From a virus: a stretch of DNA of 49,442 bases. The notes under the pieces were generated by a model. That model searched no databases. It was given only the letters and a program-made list of their open reading frames with translations, and was not told the DNA's origin. The DNA lies in IMG/VR virus record IMGVR_UViG_3300035670_000321, positions 1 through 49,442 of that record; one strand, 5' to 3'. This document shows, one piece after another, positions 40,032 to 47,102 of this stretch (position 1 is its first letter; the number at the start of each line of letters is the position of its first letter). The translations under genes were made by a program, and so were the position numbers.

Positions 40032-40606
40032 TAAGCAGCGCTCGATACCATCAGATAATAGGTATTACCCGAAGCATCTTTAATAGGAATCACATGCGAA
40101 ACAGCCGCTGCGGATTCCCCTGCAACCATAGCATCAGGGAATACAGCGAAAGTGTCGATAGTGCCACTGCCGCTGTTGGTCATCCGGAGATACGAAGCGT
40201 TGGTCCAAGTGCCGCCAGTAGCAAAATCAGAATCCAATTGCAGAGCAGCAATGGTGCCACCGGGGTTGGTCGAAGTACCGCCCAGAGTGACGCGAAGGGC
40301 ATTGCCTGCGCCTGAAACCGTGCCGCTACCATTGATGGACAAAGAAATATGCGCACCGTTGACAGTACCGCCAGTTGCTGCATTTGCAGCAGTCACACGC
40401 GTGAATGCACGGAGTGTTTCGCCCGAACCGGTCGAAGTGATGTCCAGACGGCTGTAGTTTAGACGGGTGTCACCAGTCGTTGCCGAACTTGTAACGTACG
40501 AGCTCGACACATTACCAGCGGTGGTGACTGTAACAGGGGAAGTAGCGGAGCCCGAAATAAAACCGTTGTCAGATGCAACTGGGCCCGAGAACGTAGTTCT
40601 TGCCAT
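40031..40606 (-). CDS. Beta-rich virion protein, 191 aa
   Basis: Ser/Thr/Gly-rich, strand-forming sequence (TRLNYSRLDITSTGSGETLR, INGSGTVSGAGNALRV). The N terminus (MARTTFSGPVASDNGF) and C terminus (VIPIKDASGNTYYLMVSS) occur in phage capsid-associated proteins. It is the first gene downstream of the capsid-gene terminator and may be a capsid decoration or head-fibre protein. Confidence 0.72.
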   Translation of the reverse strand: MARTTFSGPVASDNGFISGSATSPVTVTTAGNVSSSYVTSSATTGDTRLNYSRLDITSTGSGETLRAFTRVTAANAATGGTVNGAHISLSINGSGTVSGAGNALRVTLGGTSTNPGGTIAALQLDSDFATGGTWTNASYLRMTNSGSGTIDTFAVFPDAMVAGESAAAVSHVIPIKDASGNTYYLMVSSAA

Positions 40607-40633
40607 TTTGATATCCTCACATGCGAGATTTGT

Positions 40634-40678
40634 GGCATATCTGTCTGCATGTCGTCAGCCGGGACTGTCAGATATGCC
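40634..40678. promoter_or_regulatory. Inverted repeat GGCATATCTG in the capsid-downstream gap
   Basis: GGCATATCTG (40634-40643) and CAGATATGCC (40669-40678) are a perfect 10-base inverted repeat with a 25-base loop. It lies between the capsid-gene terminator and the 191-aa gene. No T-run follows on the minus strand, so it is more likely an operator, processing stem or structured leader than a terminator. Confidence 0.45.
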
Positions 40679-40717
40679 GGATAACCCCGGAATAATGCCA
40701 ATATACACGACTGGCTG

Positions 40718-40749
40718 TAAAAGAAAAGGGGAGCCGAAGCTCCCCTTTT
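40718..40749 (-). terminator. Strong terminator after the major capsid gene
   Basis: On the minus strand GGGGAGC (40745-40739) and GCTCCCC (40734-40728) flank a UUCG tetraloop, with A/T pairs extending the stem and a TTTTCTTTT tract after it. It starts a few bases after the capsid stop at 40754 and is the clearest terminator in the late region. The stem would also work in the other direction. Confidence 0.92.
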
Positions 40750-40753
40750 TCTC

Positions 40754-41662
40754 TTAGGCCGCGCCGGGCGAGCCGAAGATACCGCGCCAGTCAGAGAAGC
40801 CGAAGCTGTAACGCTCACGCGCCTTGTAGCGCATGTTGCCAGTCTCGAAATCACCTTCAAAGGCGGTCTTCATGGTTACACGTTCAAACATCTTCATGCC
40901 GTTCGGGGCGTCGGTCTTGATGAACCAAGCGTCCGGATCGGTCAGGTAGTGGTTGACAGTGTAGCCCTGCGGAATCATGCCCATGTTCTTGATGGCATTG
41001 ATATCGTTGTCGGCAGTGCCAACACGCAGGGTGGACTTCATGATGCGATCTGCGGTGAACTGAAGCTCTTTCGGGATGATCAGCTTCAGACCCTGAATCG
41101 CGATCTTCAGGTTGCGTTCATCAACCAGCGACTGGATATCGATGATGGCCTGTTCCAGAGAAGTCTCGGAAAGGTCAGCAGGAGTTGCCAGTTCGTTTTT
41201 CTGGTTAGGACCGCCAATGATCGGGTGATCTGTCGAGCAAAGCGCGACGCCGTCGCCACCGATAGAGGTGGTGAAAGCACCGTTCAGGACAGAAGCAGCC
41301 TTGATCTGCTTGGTGGTAGCCATGGAACGAGCCAGAGCCATTGTGTAACGACGAGCCAGACGGTCGTACAGGTTATCTTCAACCGCTTCTTCCGTCAGAG
41401 AGAACGCCAGAGCGATCGTCTCGTGGGTGTAGCGAGCAGTAAAGACTTCCTGCGCGGTGTCGTAAGCCAAGCCAGCGCCTTCGGTTTTGACCGGAGCCTC
41501 ACCGAAGCCGGACAGCATGACTTCCTCTTCAAATGCACGATCTGACGACTCAATGTCGTAGATTTGTGTGTGCTCTTGTTCGTAGTTCTTGTACTCAAGA
41601 CCGAACAGGGCGTTTAGACCCGGCTCAAGTTCTTTTACAAGTTGTGCGCGTGTAATCGCCAT
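40754..41662 (-). CDS. Major capsid protein
   Basis: A 302-aa capsid protein, probably HK97 fold. The sequence has a long helix-rich N terminus (LVKELEPGLNALFGLEYKNYE), a central segment ALARSMATTKQIKAASVLNG, and LKLIIPKELQF then STLRVG, with a strand-rich end (YKARERYSFGFSDWRGIFG). It is encoded after scaffold and two small capsid genes, and followed by a strong terminator, as expected for a highly expressed gene. Similar sequences are annotated as major heads in Mu-like gpT-type capsids; that comparison is unverified. Confidence 0.87.
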   Translation of the reverse strand: MAITRAQLVKELEPGLNALFGLEYKNYEQEHTQIYDIESSDRAFEEEVMLSGFGEAPVKTEGAGLAYDTAQEVFTARYTHETIALAFSLTEEAVEDNLYDRLARRYTMALARSMATTKQIKAASVLNGAFTTSIGGDGVALCSTDHPIIGGPNQKNELATPADLSETSLEQAIIDIQSLVDERNLKIAIQGLKLIIPKELQFTADRIMKSTLRVGTADNDINAIKNMGMIPQGYTVNHYLTDPDAWFIKTDAPNGMKMFERVTMKTAFEGDFETGNMRYKARERYSFGFSDWRGIFGSPGAA

Positions 41663-41675
41663 GATTTAGCTCCTA

Positions 41676-42260
41676 TTAGGGTGCGGTGTTGGCAACACCC
41701 GCGCTGCCATACAGATGCGCGTTGATCTTCACAACGACTTGGGTGTAGTTCTCGCCCAGAGCGTTGCCCGGAGTGTCGTATTTGCCGACAATCTTCAGAA
41801 CACCAGTTGAAGTGTTTGCAACGGATGACGAATCCAGTTCGGTTGCCGACAGACCGGTAATAGAGCTACCAGCGGTGTAAGCAATACCGGCATTCAGGCC
41901 AATGTCAGCCTGAACAATGTCTTCGTCCGCCTGAATCACAAACAGCTGGCTAGGATCGTCAACTACATCGGCTTGAATCGTGCCGGTAGTAATGTTGACG
42001 GAACCCGGATAGTAGTTTTTCCAAGTTGGTTTGCCAGTCGTCGGATCGACGTAGTAGCAACCATTGAAAACACCTACCGCAGCGGTGTGCGATGCAGCGT
42101 CAAATTTAACAATATAGCCACTAGCCAGAGTGACTAGGTCGCCTTGATAGATCGCGCCAGATTGGTTGTCTGCAATGTTGTAGCCATACTGCTTTTGACC
42201 ACCAGTTGCGGACAGGTTACCAAGAGGACGCAGACCATAGGCTTTATCTACGTTTGCCAT
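41676..42260 (-). CDS. Capsid-associated/decoration protein, 194 aa
   Basis: Starts MANVDKAYGLRPLGNLSATG and is beta-rich with SGAIYQGDLVTLASGYIVKF. The last third has YTQVVVKINAHLYG. It sits 13 bases upstream of the capsid gene. Proteins of this style are commonly decoration or minor capsid proteins. Function is inferred from place. Confidence 0.75.
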   Translation of the reverse strand: MANVDKAYGLRPLGNLSATGGQKQYGYNIADNQSGAIYQGDLVTLASGYIVKFDAASHTAAVGVFNGCYYVDPTTGKPTWKNYYPGSVNITTGTIQADVVDDPSQLFVIQADEDIVQADIGLNAGIAYTAGSSITGLSATELDSSSVANTSTGVLKIVGKYDTPGNALGENYTQVVVKINAHLYGSAGVANTAP

Positions 42261-42281
42261 TTGTCTATTCCTTAAAAAAGT

Positions 42282-42764
42282 TTACTCATCAGCCTTCGGG
42301 CTACCAAAGACCGTTCGTGACTGACGTGACGGCTTGTTGATGCGCATGCTGTCGTGAGCATTCGCCTTCATCAAGTCGTTATCAACAGCCTGCAATTGGT
42401 CACGGGTGCGCGAGGTGTAATACGCATTGCGTTCTGCCACCGTCTCTTCAGGAATACGAGCAAGCAAGAGTCCACCCACGCCAAGAACACCAGCATGGCG
42501 AGAACCTTCCATTGGAGTACCGAGAAAGTCCGGATATTCATCGGAGCGAACCAATTCATACCCTTCGCGCAGGCGGGAAGCCACGTTGATACGATCATCG
42601 TACCCGTTTGCCTCTGCTCTGATCCAACGATGCTTGTAACCCGGAGGCGCAGCAGGCGCATCCAATTTAGAAGGAGGGGCCCACGGTTTACGGCGCGCAG
42701 TTGCAGAGCGGCTATCAGCCTCACGCGACTTGCGATTTAAAGAAGGCACGTCAAGTTTGTCCAT
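42282..42764 (-). CDS. Capsid-module hypothetical protein, 160 aa
   Basis: Contains PPGYKHRWIRAEANGYDDRI, then REGYELVRSDEYPDF, and a C-terminal basic helix. No enzyme motif. It is encoded between scaffold (4 bases away) and the decoration protein. It could be a minor capsid or assembly factor. Confidence 0.7.
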   Translation of the reverse strand: MDKLDVPSLNRKSREADSRSATARRKPWAPPSKLDAPAAPPGYKHRWIRAEANGYDDRINVASRLREGYELVRSDEYPDFLGTPMEGSRHAGVLGVGGLLLARIPEETVAERNAYYTSRTRDQLQAVDNDLMKANAHDSMRINKPSRQSRTVFGSPKADE

Positions 42765-42768
42765 GGTA

Positions 42769-43734
42769 TTACTCCTTTACATATTTGGCGTATTCCTCAA
42801 GCGGAACACCCAATTTCTTTGCCATCGCTACCTGACTTGGGGTCAGTTTGACGGAACGGCGCGCATTGTTAACCCCCGACGAACGGGTTGCAGGAGCGAC
42901 GGAGTGCGCGGCCCGTGCTCTCTGAGTATTCTGCTGTGGCGCAGCAGCCCTGTTTCCACCTTGGAACTTGTGAGGAAACGCTTCGCGTATACGCCTGTCC
43001 AGTTCATCATAATACTCATCGCTTTGGGGGTCAAATCTTTCATCAACCACCAACTGACGATGGAGCCCCCACACCGCATGGGTCATGGGAACATCTGAAC
43101 CAAACCAAGGGTTACGCTCGGCCCACTCTTCCGCCTTTGGATCGGGCTCCTTCTGGGCCTGCTGCACCGGTGGCTGCTGTTGTACCACCTGTTGCTGCTG
43201 GGCTTGCCAAGCGGCCATCTCCTGTTGCTGCTTGCGCTGCGCCGCCATCTCCTGAATCTGGCGCTGGTCCAACATAATGGCGGTTAGCCGCTCCTGCGCC
43301 TCCGACTCAGTGTCAAAGTCGCCCTCTTCACGCGCTTGACGGATAACTTGCTTCAACGCGGCAATCTGCGTCGTAATCCGACCGTTTGCCTCCTGAAGCC
43401 GCTCCGTATCCGTCTGGCGGAACTGCTGCTCCAATTGGGTCATCCGGCCCTGTACCCCGCGAGCGTATTCAATAGCCGCCTGCTCACGACGCTCAGTCTC
43501 CCGTAGTCGTGCAGTTAGCTTTTCGATACGCTTACGGACGTTGCTGCTGTACTCGTCGAGGTCCTTCGCCTGCTGACGCTGCTCTTGTACGGGTTCCGGC
43601 GCAGGTTGCTCAATCTCTACCTCTGGCGGCTCCGGCGCGTCCAACAGCTTCGCATCGGTGCCGTCTTCATTCATCTCCACCACCGCAGGCTCTTCGCCTT
43701 CGCCGATGTTGAACTCAAGTTGTTCAGTTGACAT
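42769..43734 (-). CDS. Scaffolding protein
   Basis: 321 aa with an acidic Pro-rich N terminus, a long Gln/Arg/Glu coiled coil (about 55-190), and a short basic C-terminal helix (KLTPSQVAMAKKLGVPLEEYA), the usual capsid-binding end of phage scaffolds. It lies between the GroES-like gene and the capsid genes, the common order for head assembly. No protease is seen in the window. Confidence 0.85.
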   Translation of the reverse strand: MSTEQLEFNIGEGEEPAVVEMNEDGTDAKLLDAPEPPEVEIEQPAPEPVQEQRQQAKDLDEYSSNVRKRIEKLTARLRETERREQAAIEYARGVQGRMTQLEQQFRQTDTERLQEANGRITTQIAALKQVIRQAREEGDFDTESEAQERLTAIMLDQRQIQEMAAQRKQQQEMAAWQAQQQQVVQQQPPVQQAQKEPDPKAEEWAERNPWFGSDVPMTHAVWGLHRQLVVDERFDPQSDEYYDELDRRIREAFPHKFQGGNRAAAPQQNTQRARAAHSVAPATRSSGVNNARRSVKLTPSQVAMAKKLGVPLEEYAKYVKE

Positions 43735-43744
43735 CGCTCTCTCC

Positions 43745-44215
43745 TTAGGTCAGATGCAAAATATCTTCAGGATCACTCACAATCCCTAAGACTTCATCGT
43801 CATTGATGAAACGGATTTCCCCACCGTCGATCGGGATGCGCGAACCCGCATACCGGCCAAAAATGATCCAGTCACCGGGCTGACACCACGGTCCTGTTGG
43901 GAACTTTTCCTGATCGCAGTAGGCCAAAGGACCTGCTTCCAGCACATACCCACAGGTTGTGCCCAGCTGGGTCTTCTTCTGCGTCTCGTCCGCTAAGGCA
44001 ATGCCGCCCTTGGACACACGAGCGCCGCGATACGGGAGAATGGATAGCCGCCACCCCGTAGGATGCGGCAGATGATCACGAACCGAACCGTCAAGCTTGT
44101 CCTCTTGCAGCTTGCCCTCGTCGTTGAACACGTCATCAATGGTCGGCCCCTTGTTTTGGGCCTCCTCTAGCCATTTCCGCTCAAGCGCTGTCAACTTTTC
44201 TTCTACCGCTTCCAT
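43745..44215 (-). CDS. GroES-like co-chaperonin
   Basis: The C-terminal two thirds follow the Cpn10 fold: GWRLSILPYRGARVSKGGIALAD (given only as the segment 54-76), then GYVLEAGPLAY, QPGDWIIFGRYAG (112-124) and IPIDGGEIRFINDDEVLGIV. A stretch GGIALAD corresponds to the mobile loop that binds GroEL. An extra 50-residue N terminus is unusual. The gene lies next to scaffold and capsid, so it may redirect the host chaperonin for capsid folding, as T4 gp31 does. Confidence 0.83.
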   Translation of the reverse strand: MEAVEEKLTALERKWLEEAQNKGPTIDDVFNDEGKLQEDKLDGSVRDHLPHPTGWRLSILPYRGARVSKGGIALADETQKKTQLGTTCGYVLEAGPLAYCDQEKFPTGPWCQPGDWIIFGRYAGSRIPIDGGEIRFINDDEVLGIVSDPEDILHLT

Positions 44216-44233
44216 CCAAGCCTCCTTCTCTGG

Positions 44234-44422
44234 TTAAAAGTCATCGTTATGCTTCTTGAGACGCTCTTTGATCGCCTCTTCCAGCAAATTCAACCCCTCC
44301 AGACGGCCCATCAGGAAACGATATCGTTCCATGTTGGCTACTGAACCATTTAACACCATGGCCTCAGTGTCCGACCTCAACGTTCTAAGGTCTTTCAGAA
44401 CTGCTTCCGCAAATTCCAGCAT
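44234..44422 (-). CDS. Small helical protein, 62 aa
   Basis: Helical throughout, from MLEFAEAVLKDLRTLRSDTE to EEAIKERLKKHNDDF. I use the ATG at 44422 with GGAG seven bases before it; a TTG six bases upstream is also in frame. No family recognised. It sits 18 bases before the GroES-like gene and after a hairpin. Confidence 0.7.
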   Translation of the reverse strand: MLEFAEAVLKDLRTLRSDTEAMVLNGSVANMERYRFLMGRLEGLNLLEEAIKERLKKHNDDF

Positions 44423-44440
44423 GGTCAATCTCCATGAGAG

Positions 44441-44463
44441 CAGACGGTTTCAGCTACCGTCTG
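44441..44463. promoter_or_regulatory. Intergenic hairpin CAGACGGT/ACCGTCTG
   Basis: Perfect 8-base inverted repeat (44441-44448 and 44456-44463) with a 7-base loop, between the 86-aa and 62-aa genes. No T-run follows on the minus strand, so it is not a canonical terminator; an RNA-processing or stabilising stem is possible. Confidence 0.5.
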
Positions 44464-44476
44464 GAAAGCTTGAAAA

Positions 44477-44737
44477 TCAGTAAATCTTGACGGGGTTATT
44501 GCCGTCTTTCTTCTTCACAACCATCGCAGGACCCTGAACACCCTTCATCGCCCCGCCTTTTGCCATCTTTTTCGACTTACCCGCCGTCGTCAAAGCAATC
44601 GCAACCGCCTGTTTGACCGCCGCCTTCTTACCCTTAGGCTTACTGGTGCCAATCGACCCAGTTTTCTTGAATTTCGTTACCATCTCGCCAATATTGCCAG
44701 AAATTGTCTTCTGGCTCGATCCTTTTTTAAGAGGCAT
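44477..44737 (-). CDS. Small basic protein, 86 aa (DUF6496-like)
   Basis: Begins MPLKKGSSQKTISGNIGEMV and has a Lys-rich centre with KQAVAIALTTAGKSKK and MAKGGAMKG. From memory this matches DUF6496-type proteins of phages and bacteria (unverified). Overlaps the end of the portal gene by 11 bases. Highly basic and lacking any enzyme motif; function unknown. Confidence 0.78.
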   Translation of the reverse strand: MPLKKGSSQKTISGNIGEMVTKFKKTGSIGTSKPKGKKAAVKQAVAIALTTAGKSKKMAKGGAMKGVQGPAMVVKKKDGNNPVKIY

Positions 44738-47093
44738 TTCGTGCTCCTTGCTGTTGGTTGATCTGGTTCAAACGCTCCCGCGCAACATCCGCACGTAACA
44801 TCGCAATATTCTCCTGCGACGCCACCCGTGCCATGTTCGCGCGCTGCACTTCCGCTGCCTTTTGCTGCTCTACCTGCAGTTTTTGCGCATCCAACTGCAA
44901 TCTCGCCTGATCCGTCTGCGCGCGCTGCTGAATCTCGGCTTCTTTCAACTGCACCACAGGATCAGGTCCCTCACCCATCAACTGCGATTGAATCTGGCGC
45001 AACTCCATCATGCCTTTTGCCACTTCCAACGCAATCATGCCCTCCTTCTGAATCGGGGACACCATCTTGTCAGGGTCCGCGCCGTACTCAGAGAACAACT
45101 GCGCCTCGACGATCTCCTCCGCCTTCCTGCGCACATGATCCAAAATATGCTTTTGCAAGGTCATCGCGGCCTGCGGGTTCGCCTGCAACATCGGAGACAG
45201 CCCCATGATCAAATGCGACAAGATATGCGCGTCGTGCTGCTGCCCAGAGAAGGCTTTTAGCTCCATCTGGTCCAGCACATCGGCGTTTTCCTGCGCCGGG
45301 TCCTTCGGCATCTGCGTATTCTGCGGCCTCAAGATACCGTCAATGTCTCTCACGTTCATGGCCGAGTACACACGGTAGTATGCCTCGTACATGTTGTGCA
45401 TCATCGGGGCGCTCTGCGCCAACTGAAGCTGCGTTTGCGCCAAAGTGATCCGCTGCGCGACCGAAAAGATGTTCGGGTCCGCAACAGGAAGAACCGCAAC
45501 CAGTTCATTGAAGTCCTTTTTCTTGATCTTGCGCGATGCGCCGGGAACCTCATACGGATATTCGTCCGGCAGGTACTTCGCAAAGCCCTTTGCCAGTAAC
45601 TGGAACTCCACCTTCTGCGAATAATGCAGTCGCTTGTGGATCGCCGACATAATCGTCGATCCCTTCTCCAGCAACGCGATGGTCGTGCCCACCGCTGCCA
45701 TCTGATTGCCTTCGCCTACCTGCATATCGGCGATCGATGCCAGCCGTTTGCCCGCTTCGACCACAAAACCTAACAACGCAAACAGCGTCTGACTCGGCTC
45801 CTTATACGGCAGCGGCAATAACGACGACGTCAACTCCGCGCCACCCGCATCAATGTCACGCCACTCGCCCGGCTGAATCGGATTATCCTGATCCGCGATC
45901 CTCGCGCCCTTGGCTTTGAAGCCCGCAGGCAAATTCGAGAGCGTCCCCGCGTCCAAAAGCTGTCGCAACGCCATCGTCGCGCTCTTCGACAAGCCGCCAA
46001 TCAGATGAACAAAGCCTAAACCGTACGCGCCCAAGCCCTCGACCAGCACGTAATGCACAAAAGTCGGTATGCGCTTCTTGTATTCGTCGTTTTCTTCCCA
46101 ATTCCGACGCACACCGATCACGCGACCGGTCACTTCGTCGATCGTCACCAAAAATGGCAGCTTAATTCCCGTCGGTTCGCCGTCTTCGTCCAAGTCCTCG
46201 AAGCCCGGAACGTCGTAATCGACGTGCATTTCCAGCAAAAAGACCTCTTCAGCCTCTTCCGACGGCGTCAAACCCGTCTGTTTGTCCACCGCCTGCGTAA
46301 TATCGCTCGATGTCGGGTCAAAAGCGTCCGGCGAAACGTTCAAATCGAGGTATTCACCCGCGATCACACGCTTTCTGAACTCGTTTGCAGGCATCGCAAC
46401 ACGGTGTGTAATGCGTGTGCACTGGCTCATGACGCTTGAGCCGTAGTACGGGATGTACAACTCGTCAGCCAAGACCAGCTTTGACACCATCCGACCGATC
46501 TGACGGTCGTAATACACCTTCTTGAACACCGATCCACCATAGCCAAGGTAGAAAAGTGCCTGATCAAACTCCGGTGTGTACTCATCCATCACCGTTGTGA
46601 TCTGATAATTCATGAAATCTTGCACACGCGCGGCCTGCTGCGCCTTGTCCAAGGTCTCCTTACCCACAATTTGCGTCCGAACAGGGCCGCTCGACGGCAT
46701 CAACTCCTTCATCGCCTGTGCTTGGAACTGCACAATCGCCTCAGTCAACATCGGATGCACTGATCCTGCCGCGCCACGGAAGGGCTTGGTCCGCTCTTCA
46801 AGCTTCAAGCCCAGTAAATCCAAGCCCTTGGAGTACATCGTCTCCCAATCCGAGCGCGAAGACTTGTCGGCCTCGAACAAGGCCTGCAAGTCCTTCGCCA
46901 TCACAGACAACTCTTCCTCAGGAATCACCTCAGCAAGGTTGCTGTAGAAGTCCACTTCGCGGGACTCCTCTTCGCCCATCTCAATCGTAGCGCCACCATC
47001 CTCTTCAAGGATGATCTCTATCTCAGGCATGCCTGCCGCTTCAATGTCCACGGACAAGGGCTTTTCGTTTTCCCCGAGCTTATCTATTGGCAT
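44727..47093 (-). CDS. Portal protein
   Basis: A 788-aa portal, large as in P22-like phages. Features include FRGAAGSVHPMLTEAIVQFQ (near 104-123), a central YGSSVMSQCTRITHRVAM, LVEGLGAYGLGFVHLIGG and a Gln/Ala-rich helical C terminus (about 700-788), which forms the barrel/crown in large portals. It is transcribed first of the identifiable head genes and is followed by the DUF6496-like and scaffold genes. No terminase gene is visible in the window. Confidence 0.9.
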   Translation of the reverse strand: MPIDKLGENEKPLSVDIEAAGMPEIEIILEEDGGATIEMGEEESREVDFYSNLAEVIPEEELSVMAKDLQALFEADKSSRSDWETMYSKGLDLLGLKLEERTKPFRGAAGSVHPMLTEAIVQFQAQAMKELMPSSGPVRTQIVGKETLDKAQQAARVQDFMNYQITTVMDEYTPEFDQALFYLGYGGSVFKKVYYDRQIGRMVSKLVLADELYIPYYGSSVMSQCTRITHRVAMPANEFRKRVIAGEYLDLNVSPDAFDPTSSDITQAVDKQTGLTPSEEAEEVFLLEMHVDYDVPGFEDLDEDGEPTGIKLPFLVTIDEVTGRVIGVRRNWEENDEYKKRIPTFVHYVLVEGLGAYGLGFVHLIGGLSKSATMALRQLLDAGTLSNLPAGFKAKGARIADQDNPIQPGEWRDIDAGGAELTSSLLPLPYKEPSQTLFALLGFVVEAGKRLASIADMQVGEGNQMAAVGTTIALLEKGSTIMSAIHKRLHYSQKVEFQLLAKGFAKYLPDEYPYEVPGASRKIKKKDFNELVAVLPVADPNIFSVAQRITLAQTQLQLAQSAPMMHNMYEAYYRVYSAMNVRDIDGILRPQNTQMPKDPAQENADVLDQMELKAFSGQQHDAHILSHLIMGLSPMLQANPQAAMTLQKHILDHVRRKAEEIVEAQLFSEYGADPDKMVSPIQKEGMIALEVAKGMMELRQIQSQLMGEGPDPVVQLKEAEIQQRAQTDQARLQLDAQKLQVEQQKAAEVQRANMARVASQENIAMLRADVARERLNQINQQQGARNAS

Positions 47094-47102
47094 GACTGTT
47101 CC

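Noticed and set aside
44441-44463. Rho-independent terminator
   Set aside because: Good 8-base stem but no U-tract on the minus strand; listed as an uncharacterised hairpin instead.
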